From the NCBI GenBank assembly GCA_951812305.1, contig CATOSB010000012.1, forward strand, positions 81,591-145,590: a stretch of 64,000 bases of DNA, in the 5' to 3' direction. A model generated the notes under the pieces. The model had not been told where the DNA came from. It did no database searches and saw only the letters and a list, made by a program, of their open reading frames with translations. Of this stretch, positions 8,209 through 16,803 are shown piece by piece. The translations under genes were made by a program, and so were the position numbers. Numbering within the stretch: the first letter of the stretch is position 1; each line of letters begins with the position of its first letter. This stretch comes from an uncultured Paracoccaceae bacterium (GTDB lineage: Bacteria > Pseudomonadota > Alphaproteobacteria > Rhodobacterales > Rhodobacteraceae).

Positions 8209-10937
8209 AGGCTCCGGGGGGTGTCTGCGGCATCGCCCGGCTCGTCGGACCCGGTAACGGGCGGAGGCCCTTGTCCGGGCGCGTCGATTGCCTGTGTCTC
8301 TTCATCGGGCGCGACGGGTGGCGTCACATCCGGGTTTGGTTCGATGTCCGACGGACCGGTATCGGAGGTTTCGTCCGGTATCGGCGTTTTGCGGCCGCGC
8401 CCCTCAGTTGCGCCGGTCTCCTGTGCGGCGGCGGTATCCCGGCCCGTGTCCAGCAATCCCGGAACGGCCTCGATCACCCAGGGTTCGCCGGAGCGCAGCC
8501 GGGCGATGATACGCGCCTCGTCCCCGGACAGTGCGAGACTCTCCCCTGCCTCACCGGGAAGGGGGGTGGCATCGTCTCGCCCTTTCTGTCCCTCAACCCC
8601 GGGATATGGCCCGACCGCTGTGGTGTCCTTGCCACCGGGGCCTTGCCCTTCGTCCGCCCTGCGGGTCTCCAGGTCATAGTCGATATCCGGCTCCACCTCG
8701 GGGAAGCCGTCCTCGGGGGCGCTCTCGCCCGGGGATTGTGTGCCCTCTTTTTCTGGCCCCTGCGCCTGATCGGCCGGGCCATGACTCTGCGCTCCGGCCT
8801 CCGCTGCCTTCGCGCCCTTCACCGCCCCGGTTGCCGACGTGGCGACTTCCGGGTTTGTTTTGTCTTTCACGCCATCGGCGGCCTCTGCCTCCCCGATCCG
8901 TTTCATGACCTGCGCATGCCGTTTCGTAGCGGCGAGATGCTCTGCCACGTCTTCGGGCGATCTGACCCGGTCCTTCATGTCCGTCCGGGTGAACCAGATG
9001 GCTTTCGTGGCGAGGATCGGTTTGGACTTGCGGGTGAATATCAGCGCGCCATGCACGGGCAGCTGGCCCAGCGTTGCGGCCGACATGAGCGGCACCTCGC
9101 GGAGTTGTTCCTGCTCGCTGGTTCCGAGCGTGCCGGTCATGGGGGCGAGCGGCGCGGCCGAACTCGACGATCCCTGCGTCCGGGTGCGGATGGTGTGTTT
9201 ACCGAGCATGGTGACGATATCGCTGGCGGTGCGCGATGAGCCGACGGCACTGACCACCCTGGCCTCGCAGCTGTCGAACCAGGCGGAGGCCCCGGCATCG
9301 CCGCCCCAGGCCTCCACGAGCTGCCCGTAGTTCTGATAGATCAGCATGAGATGCATGCCGATGGAGCGCCCGGCATCGCGGACATTGGTCAGTATGTCCA
9401 TGCCACCGAGTACGCGGGCCTCATCGATGAGAAAGAGGCGGCGGGCTTTCGGGCGGTCGGGTTGCTCGGTGAGCCCGGCGATGACGAACATCGCGCCGAA
9501 CAAGAGGCGCGGGAAGGAGGAGAAGTCCCGGGCCGCAAGTTCGGGCAGGTTGATGAAGATGTCGGACTTTGGGCCGAGCGCGGCGATATGGTCGGTCGGG
9601 GACTTCCGCGACTGACCGAAGGCCTGGATATCGGGGAAGCGAACGAAGGCGAGCTTGTTGGAAATGCCCTTGACCACGCCCGGGAAGGTGCGGTCGTCGA
9701 GCGCCGCGATCCCGGTCATCTCGTCATTGATATAGGGCAGATCGGGGTAGGTGGCCGCGATGTCCTGCGCCTCTTCAATCACGTCCTCCCGCTTGCGGTT
9801 GATGAATCTCGAAATCTCCCCCGCGACATTGTTGTTCTTTCTCTCGACGTAATAGGCCATGAGCGCGGCGAAGAGGCTGACGGACATATCGTGGAAATAT
9901 TCGCTGTTCTCGGAGGACCGCGCATGGGCGGGCATCAGCGTTTTGGCCATGGTGTAGTAGACCGAAGGGGTGTCGGGTGCGAGCGGCGCGATGGCCTTGA
10001 AGGGATCGAACCCGGTTTCGGCATCGATGACGATGGCCCGATACCCCATGGCTTCGCGTGCCTCGCGGGTGCGCGCGTAGAGGTCGCCTTTGGGATCTAC
10101 GACGACGAGCGGGCCGTCATAGGTGAGAATGTTGGGAATGACGATGCCGGCGGTCTTGTACCCGGCCGAGGGGGCCAGCACCAGGGCATGGCCGTTGCCC
10201 GCGCCCGGGTCGATGGTGACGAGATGGCCGGTCCCCTGCCGCCCCCAGCTGCGGGGCCGTCCCGGATCGAAGCCGGGAGTCTCTCCGATGGGATCGGAAT
10301 GTTCGCCGAGCACGATGCCGCCGGGATGGGTAAATCGCTGCCGGATCTCGCCGCGACTGGCCCATGTGGCCTGAGGCAGACCGTCTTTATGTCCGCTCCC
10401 CGCCGGGCCGTCGCGGGTGGCGTCGTCAATGGCCCTGATCAGCCCTTTCCAGAGCCGGTAGCCCACGCCTGCGGTGATGGTCGCCATGATCACAAACCCG
10501 GCGAAGGCAAAGAGGACCGCTGTTTCTGCTGTGGAATAGTTGAAGAGGATGGTCCGGAACCAGGGCCATGTATTGTCGAAGACCCATGTGGCCTGCCAGG
10601 CGCCGTCGATCTTCCAGGGCCGGGTGGCATAGAGCGCGATGCCGGGAAACCAGAGACACCACCAGAGCGGGGACCTGCGCCCGAGACCGAGGGCGATCCC
10701 GTGGCAGATCATGGCGGGCAGGAGCGCGGCGAGCAGGAGGCCGGGATCGTAGGACCAGGCGGGTGTGGTGGCGCGCATATAGAGCGCGACGTTGACGATA
10801 AACCCGAGCCATGTGGCAAGGAGCAGGGCGAGCGGCAGGAGGCCGACAGGCGAGACGAGCGTGTCCCGCGCACGGGTCAGTCCCCGCCGGATGGCGGCAG
10901 CTGTCCTTTGTCTGCGGGAGATGTTTCGGTCGGTCAT
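8205..10937 (-). CDS. traG: type IV secretion coupling protein, TraG/VirD4 family
   Basis: The 910-residue protein has four predicted membrane segments in the first 160 residues (around 28-54, 66-86, 91-104 and 139-158). A RecA-like ATPase follows, with the Walker A variant APSAGYKTAG at 254-263 and Walker B LFLIDEA at 501-507. DPKGDLY at about 281-287 is the conserved strand after Walker A in TraG/VirD4 proteins. From about residue 650 a long Glu/Pro/Gly-rich, low-complexity tail runs to the end, which may receive relaxosome partners. Coupling proteins deliver relaxase-DNA to the type IV channel at the inner membrane. The start overlaps the traB-like stop by ATGA. Walker A lacks the usual GxGK spacing but keeps Lys-Thr. 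Confidence 0.9.
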   Translation of the reverse strand: MTDRNISRRQRTAAAIRRGLTRARDTLVSPVGLLPLALLLATWLGFIVNVALYMRATTPAWSYDPGLLLAALLPAMICHGIALGLGRRSPLWWCLWFPGIALYATRPWKIDGAWQATWVFDNTWPWFRTILFNYSTAETAVLFAFAGFVIMATITAGVGYRLWKGLIRAIDDATRDGPAGSGHKDGLPQATWASRGEIRQRFTHPGGIVLGEHSDPIGETPGFDPGRPRSWGRQGTGHLVTIDPGAGNGHALVLAPSAGYKTAGIVIPNILTYDGPLVVVDPKGDLYARTREAREAMGYRAIVIDAETGFDPFKAIAPLAPDTPSVYYTMAKTLMPAHARSSENSEYFHDMSVSLFAALMAYYVERKNNNVAGEISRFINRKREDVIEEAQDIAATYPDLPYINDEMTGIAALDDRTFPGVVKGISNKLAFVRFPDIQAFGQSRKSPTDHIAALGPKSDIFINLPELAARDFSSFPRLLFGAMFVIAGLTEQPDRPKARRLFLIDEARVLGGMDILTNVRDAGRSIGMHLMLIYQNYGQLVEAWGGDAGASAWFDSCEARVVSAVGSSRTASDIVTMLGKHTIRTRTQGSSSSAAPLAPMTGTLGTSEQEQLREVPLMSAATLGQLPVHGALIFTRKSKPILATKAIWFTRTDMKDRVRSPEDVAEHLAATKRHAQVMKRIGEAEAADGVKDKTNPEVATSATGAVKGAKAAEAGAQSHGPADQAQGPEKEGTQSPGESAPEDGFPEVEPDIDYDLETRRADEGQGPGGKDTTAVGPYPGVEGQKGRDDATPLPGEAGESLALSGDEARIIARLRSGEPWVIEAVPGLLDTGRDTAAAQETGATEGRGRKTPIPDETSDTGPSDIEPNPDVTPPVAPDEETQAIDAPGQGPPPVTGSDEPGDAADTPRSL

Positions 10938-12118
10938 TGGGACTGGCCTTTTGTGATGGGTCGGGCGGGTGTGGACAGAAGGAGCGCCGTCCGACCGGTT
11001 TCGGCGTGGTGGACCTGCCGTCCGGAGAGTCCGGCCATGGCGCGGGCGGCTTTCCGGCGCAGAACGGAAACGGGCAGCGATCCGAGCACGGGCAGCGATG
11101 CGACGACCGGCCCGAAGGCCCCATCGTTGGAGAGCACGACCACGGGCCGGGGATCTTCGGTAAGGAGAGACACCCAGGCCCAGGGCAGGAAGGCTTCGAG
11201 ACAGATCAGCACATCGAAGCCCGGGTCATGGGCAGCGGAGGTCCCGTCGCCCTCCATCAGCGTCCAGGTGCCGGTGACGCCGGGAATACCGAAGCCTGCG
11301 CGGGTGATCGTGGCATCGCCTGTGCGCGCGCATGTTTCCGGGTCCAGCCGCCGGAGCGCACTGCGGCGGACGCCCTCATATGGTTCGGAGACGCCGATAA
11401 AGAGGGTGAGGTTCCGGGTCTTTGCAGCGCGGCACCAGAAGGCGCGTGCGTCGGCGTCTTCGGCCCGGAAGATGTTTTCGCCCAAGCTTGCTGTGCCGCC
11501 CTCGGGAAGGCTGTCCCTGAGCGCGATCCAGCGGGCGCGTTCGGTGATGGTGACGGGTTCGGGGATCTCCCGCCACAGGGACGTGGCCCCTGCGCCGGGC
11601 GCACCGGGTAAGATATTCCAGACCGCAAGTGTCGCGGCAATGCCGGTAAAGAGCACCGTCCGGATCCTTCGGCTCCGCAGGGTCTCCGCGACGGTCAGCG
11701 CCAGCGCGGTGACGATCAGGCCGGCAAATCCCGCGCCTGGCAGAAGGGCGGCCAGCGGCAGGAGCGGCGAGGCGGGGAAGACCGGGAGTGCCAGAAGCGC
11801 CAGGGTCACGGGCAGGATGCCAATCCCTGCGGCAAGCAGCGAGAGCGCGACCACGATCCCTGCGGCTCCGGCCCAGGCAACTCCCGGCCCCATGCCAACC
11901 CCGACAAGACCAGTGGCCGAAGCGATGGCGGGCCAGAGCATGAAGCCGGCCATGGCGGCGGCACGCAGCGCGGCCAGTCCGGACCAGGCCGCGACGAGCA
12001 ATGGCAGCAGCGCCAGCGCGAAGGGCACGGGCGGCAGAAAGAAGGCCGCAAAGGCGAGCGCCGCGCTGCCGGGGACGAAGAGAAACCTGTGCCACCCGCC
12101 TGCCTTCAGGTGTCTCAT
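10934..12118 (-). CDS. traB: TraB-like conjugal transfer membrane protein (nitrilase-fold type)
   Basis: The real start is the ATG at 12118 (MRHLKAGGWHR), which overlaps the primase stop by ATGA; the ORF-track extension is a shadow. The 394-residue protein has six or so hydrophobic segments in the first 190 residues. The C-terminal half resembles the carbon-nitrogen hydrolase/Lnt fold (TLFIGVSEPYEG, VLICLEAFLPWAW, PRPVVVLSNDGAFG). TraB of Ti-type plasmids has this architecture and enhances conjugation. The Cys in ICLEAF sits where the nitrilase nucleophile is expected. Assignment rests on architecture and operon position rather than clear identity. Confidence 0.7.
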   Translation of the reverse strand: MRHLKAGGWHRFLFVPGSAALAFAAFFLPPVPFALALLPLLVAAWSGLAALRAAAMAGFMLWPAIASATGLVGVGMGPGVAWAGAAGIVVALSLLAAGIGILPVTLALLALPVFPASPLLPLAALLPGAGFAGLIVTALALTVAETLRSRRIRTVLFTGIAATLAVWNILPGAPGAGATSLWREIPEPVTITERARWIALRDSLPEGGTASLGENIFRAEDADARAFWCRAAKTRNLTLFIGVSEPYEGVRRSALRRLDPETCARTGDATITRAGFGIPGVTGTWTLMEGDGTSAAHDPGFDVLICLEAFLPWAWVSLLTEDPRPVVVLSNDGAFGPVVASLPVLGSLPVSVLRRKAARAMAGLSGRQVHHAETGRTALLLSTPARPITKGQSQ

Positions 12119-13173
12119 GCGCCCGCCCTCCGGGCCGAGGCGATGGCGCCGAGCAGGGCGAAAGCCCCCCGGGTCATCAGCGTGTCGTTGAGATCGCGTT
12201 TCGAGCCTTCCGGTTCGGGGGCCTCGGCGATGCGGAGTCGGCAGCCCCGGTCGAGATGAGGGGCCAGCGCCGCCCGAAACGCACGCCCCGCCGGGCTGCC
12301 CGGCGCATCCCGGTCGGGCGCAAGGATCACCACGCGGTCCACCGGGACCGGCGCGCGCTTCCATCCCGAGACCCCGAACACCGCCCAGGTCTCAAGCCCC
12401 GTTACGGATCGGAGTGTCAGGGCGGTCTCGGGGCCTTCGGCGATCACCAGTGGCGCGTCCTTCTCAACACTGCCCGCCGCCGGAAACCGGGCCGGTGCCC
12501 CGCCGATTGTGCCGAAGGCGGGCTTGGGGATTTCCACGGCGGCCTTGCGCCCGTCCGCATCGATCAGGATGCGCTGGCCGCCGACCGCATGCCCGTTCCC
12601 ATCCATGGCCCAGACCACAAGCGCGGGCCGGTCGGGATCGCGGACGCGCAGGCGCGGGATCGGCGGCAGCCAGGCCAGGCCGGTTTCGGGCAGGTCCCGA
12701 ATGCCACGCCCGGCGAGATAGACCTCTGCCGGACTGCCCCGCACCGGACGGGTCCATCCCTCTATCGTCTGCACCAGCGCCCGGAGGTAGGCGCGGTCCC
12801 CGGTATCTCTGTCTGCGGGCTTCCGTCTGTCCGGCATTGGGGCGTTGCCCAGCCAGCGCGACGCCTCTGCGAGCACACGCGGAAAGTCGCTTCGCGCGCT
12901 TGTGAGGCCACAGAACACCATCGCGGCAAGATCGAGAGTATCGCCGCCTTCCCCGGCGGAATGATCGCACCAGAGCCCGCGCCGATCACCCTTCATCCTC
13001 ATCGAGAGCGCGTCGTTTTCCTTCGCCCGCCAGTCAGAGGCTCCGGGACGGACCGGCTCGCCGAAGGCCCTGCGAAAGAGATCTTCCGCCCGGGCCTCGA
13101 GCGCGGCCCTGACCTTCGCCGCATCCGGGCCTGCCGGCTTGCCCGTGCCGGTATGGGTCTCACTCGACGGCAT
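12115..13173 (-). CDS. TOPRIM-domain DNA primase/helicase-like protein
   Basis: The ATG at 13173 (MPSSETHTG) overlaps the upstream gene by 14 bp. The 352-residue product has an N-terminal segment with WCDHSAGEGGDTLDL (about residues 75-90), the zinc-free CHC2-like entry of plasmid primase-type proteins. A TOPRIM fold follows, with its Glu in VIAEGPETAL (about 235-244) and its DxD in ILAPDRDAPG (about 275-284). Proteins of this layout are common on alphaproteobacterial plasmids beside traB and traG. The expected role is primer synthesis on the transferred or replicating strand, but no polymerase activity can be shown from sequence. Confidence 0.8.
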   Translation of the reverse strand: MPSSETHTGTGKPAGPDAAKVRAALEARAEDLFRRAFGEPVRPGASDWRAKENDALSMRMKGDRRGLWCDHSAGEGGDTLDLAAMVFCGLTSARSDFPRVLAEASRWLGNAPMPDRRKPADRDTGDRAYLRALVQTIEGWTRPVRGSPAEVYLAGRGIRDLPETGLAWLPPIPRLRVRDPDRPALVVWAMDGNGHAVGGQRILIDADGRKAAVEIPKPAFGTIGGAPARFPAAGSVEKDAPLVIAEGPETALTLRSVTGLETWAVFGVSGWKRAPVPVDRVVILAPDRDAPGSPAGRAFRAALAPHLDRGCRLRIAEAPEPEGSKRDLNDTLMTRGAFALLGAIASARRAGA

Positions 13174-14017
13174 AGGGATCAAGGCTCCAGTTGCGGACAG
13201 AGGGGGACAGCGTTCCGGCGCGTTCCGCGCCGCGCATGGCAGCACCGACATCGCGCAGCCTGACCGCGCCGAAGGCGAGAACGCTTGTGTCGGGGATGGG
13301 CGCGGCAGGCCGGGGGTTGTGGAGGGCCAGAGAGACCGGCTGGCCCGCCAGAACCGCGAGCACGGTGTCGGGGGTTGTGAGCGCCCGGTTGCCGGCCAGC
13401 CCGCGATAGGCGGAGTGTCCCCGCTGCGGTCCATGGGTCAGCGGCAGGGCGGCCCAGATGCCCGCGAGGCAATTGCCATAGCGGGGATGGTTGGCGGGCG
13501 GACCGGGGGTGCCGCATTCCGCGATCAGAAGCTCTGCGAGACGATCCTGAAGTGCTGCATCAAACCGGGTGGCGCGCGCGATCCCGTGGGTTCTGACCAG
13601 GCGGGCGAGCGTGTCGCGGATGAACTGGTAGCCCCCGGCAGCGGTGGAGGGTGCGCCTTTGGCCCGGACCCGGGTCTGCCAGTCGAGCACGTCGCCCACA
13701 GACATGGCGGTGAGCGGTTTCGGAGGGGCGCGCGGGATGCGGCGTTCGTAATCGTCATAGCCGCGCGGGGCCTCGAGCGCGCGGATGAAGCCCAGAAGAT
13801 CGGTGGTGGTGCGGGTCTCTGCCAGGATGGTGTCCAGAGGGGTCAGGCAGAGAACAAGCAGGAGGGTGAGGCCCTGCCCCGCACCGCGCAAAAGCCTGAC
13901 GGCGCGGCGCGGGAAGGTCAATGCCGCCGGGTCTTTGGTGCGGCGCTTTGCATGTCGCCGCTGTTGCCCGGTGGTCCGAAGATACCCATCGGCGGTCGTG
14001 CTGCGTGAGAGGCTCAT
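13160..14017 (-). CDS. lysozyme-like transglycosylase/muramidase of the transfer operon
   Basis: The start at 14017 (MSLSRSTTADG) overlaps the upstream stop by ATGA. The 285-residue protein has a basic N-terminus, a membrane or signal segment (about residues 45-67, AGQGLTLLLVLCLTPLDTILA) and a lysozyme-like domain. In that domain, LLGFIRALEAPRGYDDYERR carries the likely catalytic Glu and STAAGGYQFIRDTLARL is the muramidase AAGxYQ motif. This domain is paralogous to the N-terminal half of the next upstream gene. Such enzymes (VirB1-like role) open peptidoglycan locally for the conjugation channel. The last 60 residues are not recognised. Confidence 0.75.
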   Translation of the reverse strand: MSLSRSTTADGYLRTTGQQRRHAKRRTKDPAALTFPRRAVRLLRGAGQGLTLLLVLCLTPLDTILAETRTTTDLLGFIRALEAPRGYDDYERRIPRAPPKPLTAMSVGDVLDWQTRVRAKGAPSTAAGGYQFIRDTLARLVRTHGIARATRFDAALQDRLAELLIAECGTPGPPANHPRYGNCLAGIWAALPLTHGPQRGHSAYRGLAGNRALTTPDTVLAVLAGQPVSLALHNPRPAAPIPDTSVLAFGAVRLRDVGAAMRGAERAGTLSPSVRNWSLDPYAVE

Positions 14018-15369
14018 CTGACGATCCTTCCGATGGCGGGGGGCAGGAGCCACGCGAGCGCGGCGGCGGTGATCTCCAGCAGCAGGAATGACATCGCGGC
14101 AAAAAGCGGGTTGGTCTCTGAGCGGACCGTCCAGGCCATCTCGAGCGTGGTCCCGGTGAGGAGCATGACCACGAGCAGGGAGAGCCCCGCCGAGACCGGC
14201 AGCAGCGTGGCACTGCGCGCTTTTGCGGTGGTCTCCTTCAGCCCGCCGAAGCCAAGGGCGAAGAGGCCGGCGGCGGCGGCCAGCAACAGTCGGGCGCTCC
14301 AGTAGACGATAAGTCCCGGAAGAAGGGCGAAGGGTAAAAGGTTCAGCGCGGCGATTACGATCACGCCGACCTGTATCGCTATGGGCCAGATTCCCAACCC
14401 TTCGAAGAGCGAGAAGATGAGCGCCGTGCGGCCCGACACGAAGGCGTTGAGCGAAAACGCCGTGCCGGTGCCCGGGCTTCCGGCCAGTTGGCGTACAACC
14501 GCACCGATGAAGTCGATAAACGCGCCCGGCATGGTGAGCAGCGCAAGGCAGAGACAGACGGTCAGAAGCCGGAAGGCGATGCCTTTGTAGAGAACACCGG
14601 GATTGCCGGAGAGGATCCAGTTCCCTGCCCGGAGAACCAGATCGATGACGAAGAGGCCGAGCAGCAGGCCGATGGCCCAGATGCCGATCTCCGCGAGCAC
14701 CTTCTGCGAGGCCTGGGCGATCTCCTCCAGCACCTGGTCCCAGTGGAAGCCGAAGGCCCTGCCGCCCCGGATCGCGCCGATTTCCCCTCCGAGGCTGGCC
14801 ACATCCCGCTCGCAGGCGAGAACCGCCCTGTAGCTCGGGGCGGTGATGAGGGCGTGGTTCCCGGCAACCCCTTCGTAGATCGAGTGCCCCGCGCCGGCAC
14901 CGCTGACACGCGGCAGCGCGGCCCAGACCCCGGCAATCCTGTTGGCGGTCGCGGGTGAGGTATCGCCCGCCCGGTATCCGGTGGCGCGCAACAGGTGCCG
15001 CCCGAGCCGGTCCTGTGTCGCCGCGTCGAAGGTCTCCGAGGGCCGCACCAGACCCTGATCGACGAGACGCTGAAGGGTGGGGCGGATGATCTGGTACTTT
15101 CCGGCAGCCGAAGAGATCGAGCCGCCGCGCACCGTGTTGCGCTGCCAGGCCAGCACCTCGCCCACGCTCATCGTCGTGACCGCGCGGGGCGGGCGCACCT
15201 TCACCCGGTAATTGACGGTGTCATAGCTCCCGCGCGCTTCCAGCCGCCCGACCAGATCAAGCACCGTGTCCTCGGTGCAGGCAGGCGCAGGCAGGGCCAT
15301 AAAGAGACAGGCGAGACACAGCAGGGCCGAAAGCAGCCTGGACCGCAGAGGATATGCATCAAACCCCAT
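14014..15369 (-). CDS. lysozyme domain fused to a TrbL/VirB6-like membrane domain
   Basis: The ATG at 15369 (MGFDAYPLRSRLL) is followed by a signal peptide ending near ALPAPAC; the ORF-track extension to 15528 crosses brnT. Residues about 33-190 form a lysozyme-like domain (LVGRLEARGSYDTVNYRV, SSAAGKYQIIRPTLQRL). From about residue 225 to the end there are six or seven strongly hydrophobic helices (AIGLLLGLFVIDLVLRAG; LLTVCLCLALLTMPG; LLPFALLPGLIVYWSARLLLAAAAG; LLVVMLLTGTTLEMAW), as in TrbL/VirB6 channel proteins. One polypeptide therefore combines the VirB1-type and VirB6-type roles. It heads the minus-strand transfer operon and diverges from brnT. Confidence 0.75.
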   Translation of the reverse strand: MGFDAYPLRSRLLSALLCLACLFMALPAPACTEDTVLDLVGRLEARGSYDTVNYRVKVRPPRAVTTMSVGEVLAWQRNTVRGGSISSAAGKYQIIRPTLQRLVDQGLVRPSETFDAATQDRLGRHLLRATGYRAGDTSPATANRIAGVWAALPRVSGAGAGHSIYEGVAGNHALITAPSYRAVLACERDVASLGGEIGAIRGGRAFGFHWDQVLEEIAQASQKVLAEIGIWAIGLLLGLFVIDLVLRAGNWILSGNPGVLYKGIAFRLLTVCLCLALLTMPGAFIDFIGAVVRQLAGSPGTGTAFSLNAFVSGRTALIFSLFEGLGIWPIAIQVGVIVIAALNLLPFALLPGLIVYWSARLLLAAAAGLFALGFGGLKETTAKARSATLLPVSAGLSLLVVMLLTGTTLEMAWTVRSETNPLFAAMSFLLLEITAAALAWLLPPAIGRIVR

Positions 15370-15395
15370 GGGCGTGTCCCCATGGTCGTGCCGGA

Positions 15396-15426
15396 TTGAC
15401 CGCCGGAAATAATATGTACATATTAT
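15396..15426 (+). promoter_or_regulatory. brnTA promoter with perfect 18-bp palindromic operator
   Basis: ATAATATGTACATATTAT at 15409-15426 is a perfect palindrome lying 4 bp upstream of the brnT ATG. A -35-like TTGACC at 15396-15401 precedes it, and -10-like hexamers (CATATT or TATTAT) fall inside the palindrome. BrnA antitoxins are known to autorepress brnTA by binding inverted repeats in the promoter, so this is the expected operator. It may also affect the divergent transfer operon that starts at 15369. Confidence 0.75.
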
Positions 15427-15430
15427 GTAG

Positions 15431-15697
15431 ATGGATTTTGAATGGGATACGGCAAAGCGTCTGCGTAATTTGGGCAAACACGGGATCGACTTCGCGGCGA
15501 TAGGGTCTTTCGCATGGGAAATTGCCATAACCAGGGAGGACAGGCGTGGTGACTATGGCGAACGAAGATTCATCTCGATCAGTCTCATAGGTAACCGCCA
15601 CCATGTCGCTGTCTGGAGCCTGCGCGGTGATGCCCGCCGCCTTATTTCCCTTCGAAAAGCGAACAAACGAGAGGTTAAAGCCTATGTCGCAGAATAA
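15431..15697 (+). CDS. brnT: BrnT family toxin (ribonuclease)
   Basis: The 88-residue protein shows the BrnT pattern: MDFEWDTAKRLRNLGKHGIDF at the start, DYGERRFISISLIG in the middle, and the basic C-terminal segment RRLISLRKANKREVKAY. BrnT toxins have a RelE-like fold and cleave RNA, and BrnA neutralises them. The gene overlaps brnA by 14 bp in the normal toxin-first order for this family. It starts just 4 bp after a palindromic operator. All family-conserved blocks appear intact, so the module is probably functional and may stabilise this plasmid-like region. Confidence 0.92.
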   Translation: MDFEWDTAKRLRNLGKHGIDFAAIGSFAWEIAITREDRRGDYGERRFISISLIGNRHHVAVWSLRGDARRLISLRKANKREVKAYVAE

Positions 15698-15908
15698 ATC
15701 GTATATTGATGAAAACGGCGATGCCCTTGAACTGGATGAGGCGTGGTTTGCCAAAGCCCGGCGCGGACGGCCACCGTTGCCACCCGAGAAACGCAAGAAG
15801 TCGGTGCATATGATGCTGGATCCTGACATTCTGGCGCGCCTTAAATCGGAGGGCCGTGGCTGGCAGACGCGTGCCAACGCGCTTTTGCGCGCGGCTTTGG
15901 GCCTGTAG
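15684..15908 (+). CDS. brnA: BrnA family antitoxin
   Basis: The ATG at 15684 (MSQNKSYIDENG) lies within the brnT end. The 74-residue product has a short acidic toxin-binding start (LDEAWFAKARRGRPPLP), then a ribbon-helix-helix domain: the strand KKSVHMMLDPDILARLK followed by the helix region GRGWQTRANALLRAALGL. This matches the BrnA layout. BrnA dimers bind DNA at the brnTA promoter. The stop is followed within a few bases by the end of the trbI fragment on the other strand. Confidence 0.92.
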   Translation: MSQNKSYIDENGDALELDEAWFAKARRGRPPLPPEKRKKSVHMMLDPDILARLKSEGRGWQTRANALLRAALGL

Positions 15909-15912
15909 GCGC

Positions 15913-16374
15913 TCACGGGATCACCGCCGGGAGGGATATGTCGTCTTCGACGAGGACGTTCATGAGTGCGCCGGCCTTGACGCGGAAGCGGGGGCCACGC
16001 TCAAGCAACTGCCCGAGATAGTCTTCTGCCACGCGTCCGGTTGCGCTGCCGGTGGCCTGGGCGACGAGTGCGCCGAGATCGCTTTCTTCCCGGTCTTTCG
16101 TTCCTGTGAGGATCTGTGTTGCATTGCCGGCGAGATCAAACAGCACGGCGGCGCCGAGCGCGGTCAGCAGGCCGGTCGTGCGCTGCCCGCGCACGCCGGA
16201 GGCGCCGTCGGCCCCGAGGGTGGCGAATTTGTCCAGATCATGGCGCGTCCCGTCGGGCATTCGGAGATCGGTCCAGGCGAAGAAGAGCCGTCGCTGCCCG
16301 GTTCGGGTGTCCGAGCCATAGGTGCCGACAAGCGCCGCGCCGCGCGGGATGAGCACGCGCGTTCCGGTGTCGCT
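15913..16374 (-). pseudogene. trbI: TrbI/VirB10 C-terminal fragment
   Basis: The frame reads DTGTRVLIPRGAALVGTYGSD, then RLFFAWTDLRMPDGT and the AAVLFDLAGNATQIL region, characteristic of the C-terminal periplasmic barrel domain of TrbI/VirB10. The N-terminal two thirds are missing. At about 16375 the sequence switches to the AAA ATPase remnant with no insertion element at the joint. A complete VirB10 bridges the two membranes in the type IV channel; this fragment cannot. Its loss implies that the conjugation machinery in this window is incomplete. Confidence 0.8.
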
Positions 16375-16803
16375 GTGTTAGCAACAGTCTCCAACCTATC
16401 AATAAATTTCCAGTCTGCCTCATCTTCATCTCTGAACTTGATGTTGGTCACGACCAGTGACCATTCTGGATCTCCAACATCAAGAAAGATAGCCGCCGGT
16501 GCTCCAAGATGGTCACGCATCAACATGCGAACCCCATCAGAAATTCGAGCTTCCCAACCTTCGATGGTATGAGCTTGACAATACATCGGAGAGAACCGTT
16601 CCGGCTCTATAATTTTTAGGAGTTCGGTTTTACCAAGCATGTCAGGATCGGCCGCACTCACTCTTCCTTGCTCAACAAGCTTCCAAACTTCCGTCAAACT
16701 ATCGCTTGACGCAAAGATAATTGGTTTCACCGCCTTGGAGGCTTCCAAAAAATCCGCTGTGGATAAACAGCGCTCTTTAGTAACTTCTGTTAGAACTTCT
16801 GAC

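Noticed and set aside
9351-12191. 946-aa plus-strand ORF
   Set aside because: It lies antisense to the coupling protein and TraB genes. Its composition is Gly/Arg/Asp-rich shadow sequence, whereas the minus-strand frames have clear motifs and ATGA overlaps.
15528-15916. 185-aa minus-strand ORF over brnTA
   Set aside because: It is antisense to two genes with clear BrnT and BrnA signatures.
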